From: Whalleya microplaca
Taxonomy: Eukaryota > Ascomycota > Sordariomycetes > Xylariales > Xylariaceae
Assembly (NCBI GenBank): GCA_022497155.1
Contig: MU385731.1
Location: 604,669-668,668, forward strand
Reading direction: 5' to 3'
DNA: 64,000 nt
A program made the position numbers and the translations under genes. The notes under the pieces are model-generated. The model did not search any database. It worked only from the letters and a program-made list of their open reading frames with translations, and was not told the origin of the DNA. Of this stretch, positions 1-12,422 are shown piece after piece. Each line of letters begins with the position of its first letter. Position 1 is the first letter of the stretch.

Positions 1-3000
1 GGTTCCAAGGTTGTTGGTGTCGGGTGGATGCAGGTCGCCTTATACCGGGTCAATTTAGTAGGTTGTTGAAAAAGCGCGAATCTCACTCTCTCTCATATCA
101 GCCAGCTGGGCCAACTGGTTCAGGAAGCTGCAAGGTCAAAAGTGGTTGAGTTAGGTAGGCCCTGTATGTATGTAGGTTAGTCAATTCAACAAGTTGAGTA
201 AGCCTATCGGATTGGGCAGTATAAATGAATAAATGCATGCATACATCTATCTTAGGTGTATTGTTGTACATACACACATGCATGCAACATTTGAATCCTT
301 CCATTCTATTTCCTTACCTACCTTACCATTTGAATTCGAGAGTTACATACATTCATTAGCTATCATTCATCATGTATGTACCACCAATCTCTAATCCGTA
401 TTGTTACTATTATTGTTGTTATGTCTCAGATTGCAATCTTGCCCTCTGGCAAACTGCACTAGTATAGGCATTTCGTCATTGTTCTTCATAAGCAAGTGTA
501 CTATTGTGCCCCTTGTCTGGGTATTTCATCATCACTATCATCAGTTTTTTTCCAAGCTCTCGTCTTGTCCATCTTATCAATCCTGGTGCTAGGGATCGTA
601 CTGGGTCTGTGCGAGCAGCACAGTAATACAGTTGAGCCGCAGTTAGGTCTACTATGTACATGTATGTACGGGTTACATACTATCAGACTGTCAGATTATC
701 TATCATCTGGTATCTCGCGCTTTCATAGTCGAAGTGCTTACACAGTGTAGAAAACTACCCTCGTTGAATTTATACTATGTCATGTACAGGGCTGTTTCCC
801 TGCTCAACTCTCCTCCTCCCCCCATTCCTGAAATCGTCAAAGACTCTCAACCCGCCTAGTCGGATCCTTACCCTGTCCGTCAGGACTCAGAGCTAATCGT
901 GGCCCCCTCACCTGCACCAGTCTGGGTTTAGAGCCTTACGCGGATGCAGTTGGCCTCGGAATGCCTGAATGCGCAAGATCTTTTTACGATTGTCATCGTA
1001 TAACGACCCTTGTAATACCTCTTCGGCGCTTACACATATTCGCTCCTGGCGTCTGGTCCATAAAGTACTGTGTAACTACTCCTCACTTCGTGTTCTACAT
1101 GGTATGTGTAGCACCCACGCATTGATGTCATCAATCAGTACATACATACCTAGGGATGGGATGACATACGATTGCGAAGTGAGGAGACGAACCTCTTGCG
1201 CAGTTGCGTTACAATCGCTGATATCGGGAGCTCGTGATTTCTGCAGTTCACCTCTTCGGGCTTCTCTAAGCGGAAGGATGTGAATGATCATCAGGAGAAA
1301 AGCTACAAGGTAGCGGTACTCTCTAAAAATCTGCGGTACTAAAAGACCGCACGAACAGCCGAGGCCTCGATGGCTTTCGCCGGCTTTCTTGAGCGGAAAG
1401 ACTAGAGCCTCGAGGTGACCCTCGGTCACAACGCATGATTCTAGAGCGTTTTTATCCGCCTGATCTCCCGACCGATCGTCTATGCTCCCAGCCTTACTTT
1501 TCGCCACGCGGAACGGCTGACCCGGGTGTGCCATGATTCTTCTGATCTTGTATTGAGTCAAATGCCAGGAAAAACCAGGGTCCATCCCGCAGCAAGACAC
1601 GCAGGAGAGAGTCTTAAAAAGATGATCACACATCCAACATCTGCACATCCAATTCATCAGAACGATTCAGTAGTAGCGCCCTAAATAAACAAGGCTCTAG
1701 CTGATCTTCCCAGGTCCCAGTTGCTGGCCCCCACGTTGTCTTGCCCAGCCCAATCAAGCCCACAGGCCAGAGTTGTAAGCCGCTGCATGCAATCAATTCG
1801 TGATTCAGGCACCACGACAGACAGCCGACAGCCCGCCCGTTTGTTGGTTGCAATGGTCAACACGTCAGTATGCACGTCGTGTGAAATGTTATCTCATAGA
1901 TGGATCTCTCTGCCCTGCCCTGTCCTACCCAGGTACAACATGCTTACTTACTTAACCTAGCTTTCCAGGCAAGTGGTAGGTATTTTTTCCGCCTGTCGTT
2001 TTCTGCCCTCGGCAGATGCGCATGAACGGTCGCATCCCGCCTCCATGTGTTCCAAGTGTTTCAAAAGATATTTTGGGCACTTCTGTCACTCTCACCCCCA
2101 GGCCTGCCAGGCAATTGACAGGCGTGGGCTTGGCATTTGGGGTGGCCCCCGTCTCCGTCGTCGGCTGAGTGCTTTGACCTTCTCTGCCTTGTTCATAGGG
2201 TCAAAACTACGCGTGACACTTGTCCCACGGGGCTACATCTCGCTATTGTCATGATTGTGCTTTTTGCAGATTGTGCTCCTTACCCTCCACAGCCGGCCGC
2301 GATGTGCCACTTGAATAAGGTAGTATTATGTTGGTCAGCAGCAGCCGTAGTCAGAAGTGCAACCTCGGTCACGTTTCACAGATCGAAAGTTGGTACCGGG
2401 AGCTTCTCGATTCACCGTGCATCTACATACATATCTCTCAGCCTGCCTCGGAGTGCAGAGCCTGTTCTATTTATTCACGGATGTCGCAGTCAGTAAGCAC
2501 AGACGCCGTCGCGTAAAAGTGCCCGGCCGGCACTTATAAGCAGTAACTACCGATGCCGGGTGGCACAGTCAGCCGTCATCTGTGTAAGCACTAGGTACCT
2601 AGGTAGGTAGACCAGGCTGAAGTACTATGTATGGTATGGTATACCGTACGTACGTACTTACGGCCGGCGACTCTGGTGTTCACGTACGTACACTCGCGCC
2701 TCACGGAACGCCAGCGCATCTATCCGTGTTCCTCCCACAGTAGCCCTACCCCAGGTTCTGTAGGTATCCGAGGTAGGGGCCCGTTGACTTTACACCAGAC
2801 ACGTCAGTTACCCGCAAGACGAGATTACAGCACAGGTTTTATCGGTTGGCGTTGTGCCTGTCGCCGCCATCAGTCAGCGGAGGCGATTCTGCTGCGGTGG
2901 AAGCCGACGACTTGGCTTTGTGCTGCCGTGGCCCGAGCTGGTGGGGACCTGGAGATGAAATGTTGGGGATTGGTAGGGCTACTAGATCTGGAGACTGGTT

Positions 3001-4365
3001 AGACATGAAGTGTGTCGGGATGGGGTTGGGTTGGATGTATGCTCTGTTTTATATGCAGTTTATTCAAGATTCAATCTCAGTGTCTACTGCTGCTGTCTAT
3101 GAAGCCATTGTGGATGAATGGTGGTATGTGCATCTTAAGATGAAGAATTCCTCTAAGTTTCTACTAGCGTCCTATCTATCATAGTGCTTATTTTGATCTT
3201 AGAGACAGTTGGTGTAACATAGACATGAACTCTTGTGACTTCGTGGGAATATGCAAATAGCATCCAACAATGCCATTCTAGGATGCCTTCAATTCAGATC
3301 TATATTCAATGTATAAATACAGTAGCCATATAATATAACAATTGCAACAGGACAATAGGGTATTAAAGAAATGACACTGCCCTTCGAAGCTATCCAACAC
3401 CATCTATCGTACCCTGTTCCTGGGTCTCCTATTAACTCGTCATGCATATATCTGCCAAGTAGACAACCAGCGCTACCAGCTTGCGAGAATAATTTACATG
3501 AGCAAATATCCCGTGTTCGAAGTTTCTGTTTCCTGCTCTCGATAAGTATGTGACTATGTGCTCCGGCTGTCCCAATAAAGTGATCATATGATGTTAATCC
3601 CCTATCGTGGTTTGCCATTGCCAAGCCGCCTGACGATATCTAGATCAGGAGATCTTCGACTATGTTAGAGTTGTCTAAAACGTCGCTCCCTTATGGTGGC
3701 AAGGCTCTCTGCCGGCTAGTTACCGACCTCGCAGGTTACTTACCAGCTAGAAGTCAATGTGGCATTCAACCTGTGTCGGCATATAGGGATACGAGAAAGA
3801 GAGCCTCTGTCATTAAGACTTTTGTATGTCGTCTTTCGAGAGACACTGCATATACTATACCCCAATCTAGCATCAGGCGAGGCCTTACGATCCAGGTAGA
3901 TAGCCATACTAACGGTTACTGTGTGTATTTGGGTAGCCCACATGAAGAAGTATGGAATACATGCAGGTAAAGTCTCATTATGCCTGCTTGGGAAAACCTC
4001 AGCGAGGGGCTCGGTGATTAGTTACTGCGGTGATCTTTTCCTTCTATGAATCATTGGTGTCTCTTGGGATTTTAGATTTGGCGGAGATAGGGTTCTTTGC
4101 TTTGCAGAAGTATGGCATTAGTATAACCATGGTGTGGTTTGTTTCTGCTGCCTATATAGAGGTGCCCGCGCCGATGACAGCATGTCCTTACGTTCTAGGA
4201 TTATCTCCTATAAAGCTAAGTGAACCGTCAAGATATATCATAGAAGCAGTGTGTATGGTGATCTATAACGGGGCAATAGAAAAAAGCAGCGAGAACTAGA
4301 TGTGTATTTACACGGAACGGGGAAGAACTAGAGATGACAATGGACATTCCGGGGTTGTCCCATAA
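1..4365. other. Gene-free stretch
   Basis: I see no supportable gene in this stretch. Open frames up to about 190 codons exist on both strands, but they have no recognisable domain, overlap one another and use codons haphazardly. The DNA is rich in short GGTA/CCTA-type runs (for example around 2590-2670), a texture common in filamentous-fungal intergenic DNA. A diverged gene lacking recognisable motifs cannot be excluded. Confidence 0.6.
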
Positions 4366-4371
4366 CATAAC

Positions 4372-4409
4372 CGCTACGAAGCAGCAAGCTGTAGCTAGTT
4401 TTCGTAGCG
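4372..4409. repeat. Short perfect inverted repeat
   Basis: CGCTACGAA at 4372-4380 is followed after 20 bases by its perfect complement TTCGTAGCG at 4401-4409. It lies about 25 bp beyond the T-rich end of the SINE-like element, and its function is unknown. Confidence 0.5.
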
Positions 4410-4432
4410 TACAGCCGCGTAACGTCAGTGAT

Positions 4433-4681
4433 TAAAAAAGAAGTAGAAACAAATGTCTTGCGACAGGAAATGTAGAAACAAATGTTTAGGACAAGATAAG
4501 ATAACAGATGAGTTCTTTAGGAAAATGTAATACCTGAAAATATAAAAAGAAACTGTTGAAACAATGTCTAGCGACGGAACTGTAGAAACGAACTGTAGAA
4601 ACGGGTGCCCCAGTAGTAGAGGATCGAACTCTAGGCCTAAAGGTGAGAGGCGGACCTCTTTCCCAATAGACCATTGCTGGG
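4433..4681 (-). mobile_element. tRNA-Glu-derived SINE-like retroposon
   Basis: Read on the minus strand, 4681-4608 looks like a 73-74-nt tRNA. A potential acceptor helix pairs CCCAGCA with TACTGGG (6 of 7 pairs). There is an A-box-like TGGTCTATTGGG, a block CGCCTCTCAC like the anticodon loop of tRNA-Glu(CTC), and a perfect 5-bp T arm closing TTCGATC that supplies a B-box. The anticodon stem cannot form, so it is not a working tRNA. The match is followed by about 170 bp of unrelated body and a run of T at 4438-4433, which would terminate RNA polymerase III. The body contains a duplicated segment (about 4443-4485 and 4551-4600) built on GTAGAAAC and TGTCT-GCGAC. A tRNA head with Pol III boxes, an unrelated body and a T-run end is SINE architecture. 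No convincing target-site duplication was found, so the ends are approximate. Confidence 0.6.
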
Positions 4682-5079
4682 TGCTGAGATGTCTGGTCAA
4701 TATGCCTTATAACCTAACGTTCCTTCCGGTACTCATTGTAAGTACTGACCTGCCTTCTGCAGAATTTGGTTCCCAGCTATCTGTCTTGGATTACTGCAAG
4801 TGAAAGTCCATGGCTTAGAGGCTAGTTGTAATGCCAATGTCATATGTCACTGAAGCCGTTTGCTCTCAACAGGTCGTATAAGCGAGACACTCAAAAGATT
4901 TTCATCTATAGAACGATTCACAAACACTCTCTTCTAATTACTCTCTTTCTTAGGGCATACTCGAAGACATGTTCGAATTTAGAATTTGATATGCCAACCA
5001 TAGCACCCAGTAGTCCCTGTATATAAACCAATGCTCGTAATCCGCTCGTATTCATTCTACCTTGCCGCTATTGTATCCA

Positions 5080-5925
5080 TCAAGAACAGCTTTCAGCGTC
5101 CTTCTTTTTCTCTTTCAAGGCAAATCCCCTGTGCCTGGGGGTCCCACAATCAATGCCAAACCGCTCTAATCTTTCCTCGCCAGATTCCTGATCAGGTTCC
5201 GTCGCCATTTGTCCAGACTTATCTCGAGTCTCCCACCACCCCAGACTAAAGCGCCAACCGCTGAATAGCGCCTCCAGTTCACGCGCGCTCATCCACTCAG
5301 CCCCGACTGGCAAATTGTCTCTGCTGCAAAAACTGCTACCAGCAAAACGTGCCATCATGCTGGCAATAGAGTACGGACTCCGAGGCAATGTACCTCTTAT
5401 ACCTGATAACCAAACTGCTAATGCTCCGAATATCGTCATAATCGAGAGGAATACTTGGAGAATTATCCAAGGAAATGCTTGAGGAAAGAGGTACCCATTT
5501 TCTTTTCTTGACTTCGAGGTCCTTTGGAGTGAGTGGTGATAGGACGTCCTCTAGAGCGGCGGTACCTTGTGGTATGCCGGAGTCCAAACACTGTCTGGAT
5601 ATACTTTGTGATATTTCAATGCAGAATTTGCCACTACCAGTAATGGTCGTCTTAAAACGGACATCTTTTAGCCATCTGGTCAGCTCGGATGTCCGTAGAT
5701 CTCCATAATCTTTTAACAAGGCTTGCATAGATGGACTGCTCGCTAACATAGTGCCATGAGACGCGAGTAGGGCTGGGTCCTGGGAGCTGGCAAATCGTGG
5801 CGCGATAAATGACAGAAGCAGCGAGAGAAGACTTAGGATGATAAAACCAGCCTCCATCAGCCAGGCTGACGATGCCCTGACGTGGAGCCTTTTCGACATA
5901 GAAGGCGTGGCCTTCAACAATGGTT
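5080..5925 (-). pseudogene. Frameshifted remnant of a DUF3433-type fungal membrane protein gene
   Basis: Two consecutive minus-strand frames read like one protein. The first (about 5925-5490) has a hydrophobic segment after SAWLMEAGFI, then SQDPALLASHGTMLASSP, and a stretch ending VKKRKWVPL. The second (about 5480-5080) begins with a hydrophobic helix (FLSIMTIFGALAVWL), followed by SPYSIASMMA and a C-terminal SGWRFSLGWW. The SQDP-x-LAS pattern between membrane segments resembles the fungal DUF3433 family, whose members are usually far longer, so most of the N-terminal half is missing. No splice pair joins the two frames in phase near 5480-5500, which suggests a frameshift. A serine-rich open stretch upstream (about 6000-6170, -) could be more of the same gene, but I cannot connect it. 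Family assignment is from memory of the pattern. Confidence 0.5.
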
Positions 5926-6174
5926 CGGTCGGGCATCATAAATTCCATCTGTATGAATTGACAAGCCAACCCACTAAGAACAGCTATGAAATTCTATCTG
6001 TATTCGTATCCATTGGGATTGGTTGCGATCCTCCATTGTTAACGGTTTCGTAGCTTATGAATGAACTTGTGGACGGAACCTCGTTGCTACTCAAGGCCTC
6101 ACTATCAGATCTGAGAGAGTTGGTCCGTATCCGTGTTGTTTCTATCATAGGCTGTATCGAGGTGGACAACATTT

Positions 6175-8283
6175 CCCTGGTCGAGGGAGCGTGTATGCTT
6201 GAGTAGTATAAGGGAAATTTGAGCTTTGTATAATAGACGGACCAAATGATGAAGAGATGGGTGCGGATTTGATATGAAGTCCTAATTATATAATGTATGT
6301 ATACGAACATGGCCAGACTAGCCTACTACGGTAAGAAGAAAGACTTAGAGTCATGTAACATAGTGAGACATCTTCCAACACATGGTCCTTAAGTCGAGAA
6401 GACTCAGGGGTGTCATAATGTTATCATACCAGTGCGCTGAACCAACACGAACAGAGCTATTTATATCTTGGGAAGCTGAATGTGCTCATGGTACGTCTTA
6501 TGTTCACCAATACATGCATTGCTAACCCGCATTTCGGTAGGCAGACAACACAACAAGTCTCCTATGTTTCAAGCGATCAGCCCAACTTATCAACTGCTGA
6601 CGAGAATACAATATATCAATCACGACGCCATGGGTGGAGACATATGAATAGACTCGTTATGATCCGTGCTGGCGAACTAGATGATATTGTACAATGGGAG
6701 CTGCTGTCAGGATCCTTTGTTAGGATCATGTATATAAGAGGTTGTTCGGAAACAACCCTTTAGTTAGTTCTTCGTGCAATAACTGTGTTGTTTGCTACCT
6801 CATACGTTCATCTCGCGACAGCTGCTTTGGTGGTCATTATAGACGTTAGGTTTGGTCCTCTCTTTCTCTAAATTGAAATGCGGCCGTTCTATAACTATAT
6901 CTTGAAGCTAGAAAAATTCAGATCCTTCTATTCGCCCAGCAAGTGTTAGAAGCTTATCGGTTGGCCAGAAATTAAGTTCGTATTGCGTCCCAAATATTAA
7001 AATATTTCCTCTTTGTATGACTGTCCTTAAGGTATACGAGTGGGTTGCAAGGGGCTCACAAGTGGCTGACATATGGCTTATGAGGAGCTTATAAATGGCG
7101 TCCGGCTTACGGAAACGAACGGTAAACGAACGGCGGCGAAAAGCCAAGAATAAGTAGTACACAGCACTCTAATTTTTTAACGTATCAAGTTATGAAAGGT
7201 ATATCTGAGCTGAATACCAAGCTAAAACATTCCCCAACTTAGCTTTATCCTCAAAGTTACCGGACATTCTATCTGTTACTATAAAGGGGGCAAATTCGGC
7301 CAAGCGCTAGTATATCTTATGTCGAGCGTACTACTACGCTAGATCCTAGCGTGTAAAACAAGATACTCGATGAACGAGCCTCTAATGTAACGAAAATAGA
7401 AACTTTGATAGCCATAACATGCCTAATTGTGACTGAGCGATCTTCGGTATGAAATAAAATTGCTGACCTAGCTAGGCGGGCATAGGCTGGTATTAGGAGG
7501 ACGCCACGTTAGACGTTCACGTATAAGGGGCCCCAGGATATCTTTAAAAGAGTCCAGTATTCGTTGAAACCAAGTGATACGCTGTGTAGCGGTGGATTTT
7601 GACAAGTATATGGTAGATGTAGCTTAGGGGAATATACGGGAGATTGTTCAGGGACAAGAAGTCTACACCGTTAAGGAGCTGTGGACAATTTATTTATTTC
7701 ATTAGTGGTACCAGTTTTGTGCTTGGCTCCCTATGTTATCTGTTGGTAAACTCATTGAAAAGAAGTTGGCATTATTGTCGAGCGTGAGTTTACGGGTCTT
7801 GTTGCAACTGATGTACCTAGGTAGGCTACCCATTATCCTGAGCCTGGAGTCTGTTCCATCAGGTGCGCCATGGCTGCTTCGTACGTACACAAATTCTGTT
7901 GGGACACAAGGAGATCTGGCTGGGAGACGATAGATTCGTCGAGTATTCTTACCTAGGTAGATGCTAATATACGTGGAAGAGAGTTGCACTAGGGACTTAT
8001 ACCAGACCAGATTTAATGGTCGACAATAAGAAATCATAGAGATTACTCATCGTAGTAACCGAGATAGAAAAGTGGTTTTACGAACCCTTATTTGAAATAT
8101 GTGATTGAATAGTCCCAGGTCAAACTCATGCGCCATGTATGCTGAAGAAAATGAGAAAAGCTCTTAGGCAAATTAATCCACGCTTGTCACATTTTTAATG
8201 CTGCTTTCTTAATGAGAACAGTAATATGGTCGTCGCGAATCAGGATCATTTTGACAATCCTTCACTACCGCTATGTAATGTGA
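6175..8283. other. Gene-free stretch
   Basis: No open frame here has recognisable protein character; the longest are about 110 codons without domains. A small inverted repeat (CGCTAG-ATC-CTAGCG) sits near 7340-7355. The last 100 or so bases before 8284 would hold the 3' untranslated region of the minus-strand ALO1 gene. Confidence 0.55.
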
Positions 8284-9858
8284 CTACCGAGCTACACCAA
8301 CTATGCCTTCATACATGACTCCTCCCGTGGCTACTTTCTCACGCTTGAGCTCCACTTCCTCCAGAGGGAGAGGTGGTCCGCTTCCCAGGACAGTCCGACG
8401 ATGCCATGCGCCGACAAACATGCCATCGGAGTCGACGCTATCCCGTACTTTCCGCCATTTTTGCAAGTCGCTGCCGTACAGTTGTTCGATTTCCGCGCCG
8501 TAGGTCTCGAAGTTCTTCGCCCAGTGCGGCCGGCCGCCCATATCATGCATCAGGTACTCGAAGGCCTCGTAGTATCGAGCGCGACACGGTGGATCGCAGT
8601 AGTACGGCCTATATAGTGTAGCATTTAGGTATAAAGTTGGGCCATCTTTGACGGTCGGGTCAAGATACGGCCTACTATTTGGAGTCAAGGACTTTGGGTT
8701 CGAGGGCGAGGTGTCAGACACCCGCACCTCGACCGGTGCGTGCACGTACAGACCCTCAGCTGAAAAGGGGATGTTATGTGGTACATAGTCCGGATCTGAA
8801 GGCGGGAGCTGATTGAGCCAGCTGCTCAGCCGGCGCAGGGCCTCAGGCCCTTTGTGCAAGGGGAGCGCCCACTCATTCACGAACTGCGAATACAGGCAGT
8901 TCATCAAAAGGGCCTTGCGGCTAGGTTGAACAGCACTAGACTTCGACCCGTTGGAGAAGCCGTACTGCATACCGAAGACAAACCACTCGACAGAGGGGAT
9001 TATGCGGGGAATGTACTGCGCAAGGTACAACAGGTTGTGATAGACGTAGTAGCCGAGGACACCGTCGTACCAGGACGCCTTGGGGTCCCTGAGTGGCTCG
9101 GATGTCTTCTCCGCGGACCACACGACTGCGCGCCGAGTGTACGGGTACCACCAGACTCTGACAAATTCGGTGTGCGTCCAGAGGTCCTTGTGCCACGCGT
9201 TAAACATTTTCGTATCAGCATCAATGGTCTGCTGCCACTTCAGCGTGAATGCAGGTACAGCTCGGAAAGTGACCTCGGTGATGATGCCGAGCGCGCCCAA
9301 AGACAGGAGCGCCGCTCGGAATAACTCGGGGTTCTCCTCGGGTGAGCAGAACTGGGTAGTGCCGTCTGCGATGGTTATGCGCAAAGCGAGGATGTCCTCG
9401 CCCACTAGGCCGTGCTTGAGGCTCGATCCATGCGTGCCGGTAGAGATAGCACCCGCGATGGACTGCTCATTGATACTGCCGAGGCTTGGCATTGCTAGTC
9501 CATGCTTCTCGAGCTCTTCGCAGAGCGCATACAATCTTATGCCGGACTGCATGACCGCGATGCCAGTGGCATCGTCTACAGATAAAATGCGATTAAACTT
9601 GTCGAGATTGACTAACCATGATGAGGTGACGGTCAGGGTGTTAGGCGAGTGCGCGCATCCCGTAGTTGCAATGCGCCGGCGACATCTGTGCGCTATTTTC
9701 ACGATCTTCTCGATCTCGGGCAGCGACTCCGGCTGTAAGTACAGCTCGGGCCGCGACAAAAAGGTCCTAGCCCAGGTGCTGTGGACATGATGCGGCTTTG
9801 CGCGGAAAGGGATGTCATCGGCGCATTTGGAAAGCTCGGAAGCGACCTGAGGATCCAT
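8284..9858 (-). CDS. ALO1: D-arabinono-1,4-lactone oxidase
   Basis: This flavoenzyme performs the last step of D-erythroascorbate synthesis, oxidising D-arabinono-1,4-lactone with oxygen; in yeast it sits at the mitochondrial outer membrane. The uninterrupted 524-codon frame has the family order. FAD-binding PCMH sequence spans about residues 25-200, with TTGCAHSPN around residue 63 containing the histidine expected to carry covalent FAD, and AISTGTHGSSLKHG around residue 140. The substrate domain ends in HWAKNF and GMF-GAWHRR near the C-terminus. The N-terminus, with the family's TWARTF-SRPELY pattern, fits the family start, so ATG at 9858 is probably correct. Length is normal for fungal ALO (about 500-560). 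No intron is needed. An overlapping pair of CCAAT boxes lies about 390 bp upstream. Confidence 0.95.
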   Translation of the reverse strand: MDPQVASELSKCADDIPFRAKPHHVHSTWARTFLSRPELYLQPESLPEIEKIVKIAHRCRRRIATTGCAHSPNTLTVTSSWLVNLDKFNRILSVDDATGIAVMQSGIRLYALCEELEKHGLAMPSLGSINEQSIAGAISTGTHGSSLKHGLVGEDILALRITIADGTTQFCSPEENPELFRAALLSLGALGIITEVTFRAVPAFTLKWQQTIDADTKMFNAWHKDLWTHTEFVRVWWYPYTRRAVVWSAEKTSEPLRDPKASWYDGVLGYYVYHNLLYLAQYIPRIIPSVEWFVFGMQYGFSNGSKSSAVQPSRKALLMNCLYSQFVNEWALPLHKGPEALRRLSSWLNQLPPSDPDYVPHNIPFSAEGLYVHAPVEVRVSDTSPSNPKSLTPNSRPYLDPTVKDGPTLYLNATLYRPYYCDPPCRARYYEAFEYLMHDMGGRPHWAKNFETYGAEIEQLYGSDLQKWRKVRDSVDSDGMFVGAWHRRTVLGSGPPLPLEEVELKREKVATGGVMYEGIVGVAR

Positions 9859-10240
9859 TTCTCTTATATCAAAGAAGTGAGCGATTGACCCGAGAGGGAG
9901 AGATATATACTGATTCTCGGAATTGGAATTTTCAGGGTCTTTCTGCCGTAGGTGGAGTTCCGGCCAGCAAAATCGTCTGCGTCAAGTCTTGCAATGGGTC
10001 CTGGGTCTGACGATGTTATTGCCTCATTCACCGCGGCTGGGTGCGAGGTCTGTAGGGGTGAGTCACCATGACGGATTCCACTTGACTTAGAGAGAGGGAT
10101 TATAAATTCAAGTAAATAAGAGTTACTTTGACGGTCGGAATTGAGGTGTTCAGGTACACGAGTTTCTCTGGAATCTCTTTTTAGATTCCGCTGGCGTCTT
10201 GGCTTGCATCTGTAGATCATCGTAACTTTCGCGAATTGTG

Positions 10241-10250
10241 ATTGGCCAAT
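10241..10250. promoter_or_regulatory. Palindromic double CCAAT box upstream of ALO1
   Basis: ATTGGCCAAT reads as a CCAAT box on both strands. It lies about 383 bp upstream of the ALO1 start. CCAAT boxes are bound by the Hap/CBC complex, which in many fungi controls respiratory, iron and redox genes. Occupancy here is inference; such motifs also occur by chance. Confidence 0.35.
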
Positions 10251-11860
10251 CTAACTGCTACCCTGCCATCACGTTTTGATCTGATAAGATGCTCCCAGTC
10301 AATTACGAGCACTAAGGTCAAAAGTTGCCAACAAGATTTGCAAGCAAGAAGATAGACAACCCGAGTGGGAGTCTGGCATTAGCTATGAATTACCTATGTA
10401 TGCAGAGTGCTTCGGCATACCATATGCAACAAATGATCAGCATGGTTGGATTGTTAGATACGTCAGTATCGCTATGTAAATGCCCTTAGAGAAAATGGGG
10501 ATTAAGTGCTCTCGAGACACCTCTTCTGGAGTACACCTTTACCTCTAAATGATATCTTACTACCTGTGCGACTTTCATAACTTTTCGATTTTCGTCATCG
10601 AGGTCCTTCACAATTGAATACCTAATATTTTATCACCTACAAGCAGCACTTGTATGCATGCTGCCTTTCCCCCTGAGAGTTCGGACCTTTGGGCTATCAG
10701 AGGTAGGAAGCAAGTAATGAAACTGAACACCTGCTCTAATGCCTCACGCATCGTGAACGATAAGATCCTACCAACCATTACTCTGCTAGAGGTACCAATT
10801 CAATTTGAATGGACATGTTGTTTTATTAGTAGTACCCTATAGCAAACACCGTAGTTTGTGTGTTTCAATTGGCAAAGCCGACAATCTGTAGAGGGCTAAA
10901 GGTACAAACAAAGTGTGCTTGTGGTATCTCTATTACAGATCTCAGCAGGCTCGAAGCTGCTAGTCAGATCACCAAACAGGGAAATCATCCTCAGCTGTGA
11001 ATGCATAATGAAGTCTGATCCTAATGGGAACTGGGGCTCATGGCTGAGATGTTCTAGGCATATACTGCGTAGGAATGTGCATATATGGTGGAATGAATGT
11101 GTAAGACGAAACCTACCTTGTCTAGCAGTATTTCCTATGAGATCGTCAGCATATAAGGGCTGTGGGCAAATATATTTAGGTATTTGACATACATTCAAAC
11201 AGTCCCTACCACTATCTGTCATAGTTAGAATGGAGACGCATGTGGTGACTCAAACAATGCAGGTGGGGGACAGCCTCAACCGACACGGATTAGCCGCTCA
11301 TTAGCCGAATGTCTGCCGAAGATCCGCCGGCGCTAAGTCTATACATACAGCCCCTACAGCCACTCCAGATTCCTATCCTCTCTACCAACAACATATACAG
11401 AATTTTTCTACTAAATATTTACTACTTGCTACTTGCACATATATTGAGACCATGCGAATGGAAACTCAACAGCATGAGAAAGGTCCTCAAAAACCAGAGG
11501 AGCTTAGCAATGTCTCATCCCCAACCAACACCTTGACAATACCTCATGGGCATGAAATATTTCACGAACTAGGCATTTCACTCAAATACTGCTGAAATGT
11601 AGCCTCCACCCATTATACATAGCATCTACCGTGAGTTGCTGCAATCTAATACTTCAGAACCCAAACTAATTATATGTAGCCTGCCAACAGCTATTGACTA
11701 CCAGCTGTCATTTTTCAGAACACATTCATTAAAGGATTGTATCCAGGTGTTCGCTTCTACATGCTAGAAGAGAATAAAGTTAGAGAAACACTCTTCGACT
11801 TTCGATACCATGATCTTTCTGCAGACCAGCAAAGCCCTGGTCAGCTATAGTTTCACGTCT
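10251..11860. other. Gene-free stretch
   Basis: Only short unrelated open frames are present. A minus-strand frame at 10896-11222 contains YADD, but nothing around it resembles a reverse transcriptase. No gene can be supported. Confidence 0.55.
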
Positions 11861-12058
11861 ACTTCACGTCGACTTCTCCTCGACTCTATGTGAACTCTTT
11901 GTCGACTCCAGAGCGACATCACGTCTCTAGCGACTTCACATCTCTGTCGACTCTAGAGCAACTTCATGTCTCTGTCGATTCCAGAGCGACTTCACGTCGA
12001 CTTCCCCTCGACTCTCACTGTCGACTCTAGAGCGACTTCACGTCGACTTCACATTGAT
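11861..12058. repeat. Degenerate minisatellite with GTCGAC(T/C)C(T/C)AGAGCGACTTCAC core
   Basis: A 28-46-bp unit beginning GTCGACTCTAGAGCGACTTC recurs with small changes at 11901, 11946, 11974 and 12020, interspersed with CTTCACGTCGACTTC and CCTCGACTCT fragments. Each unit carries GTCGAC. The array ends about 365 bp before the first exon of the orphan gene at 12423, so it may form part of its promoter. Confidence 0.75.
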
Positions 12059-12422
12059 TTCACGATGTATAATGTCTAAACAACAATGGCATCATCATCA
12101 AGCGAAGAAAATTTGTGCTAGTCGCAAAGGGTCAGAATCAAGCATCTTCTGAACCAGGGGACAAGCTTCCCCAAAACTACAAATTCTGTTAAGAATTTTA
12201 CTTGGGCAGTAATAAATAAATTGACAAAGAATATTTGTCCACCCCCTAAGATTAAACCACTAATCTGGGGTGGACCCGCTTTTCTACACACTGGTGGTAC
12301 ATATGTACTTCTTGGAAGAGATGAAAATGGCGCTATTCGCAGCATCACTGTCGCCCCAGGACTAGCACACTGCCAACCTTCTCAACAAGCACCAAGAACC
12401 AGGAACACCTAAGCTAGTCAAG

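Noticed and set aside
1076..1657. 193-codon minus-strand frame
   Set aside because: Composition is erratic with no motif or neighbour support; likely chance.
4608..4681. Functional tRNA-Glu gene
   Set aside because: Length, acceptor and T arms fit, but the anticodon stem cannot pair and the acceptor has a mismatch. It is fused to a repeat body, so it is better read as a SINE head.
9864..10220. 118-codon minus-strand frame upstream of ALO1
   Set aside because: It lies in the ALO1 promoter/leader position, has no domain character and ends just before the ALO1 ATG.
10896..11222. Reverse-transcriptase fragment (YADD on the minus strand)
   Set aside because: YADD is isolated; none of the flanking RT motifs are present, and four residues can occur by chance.
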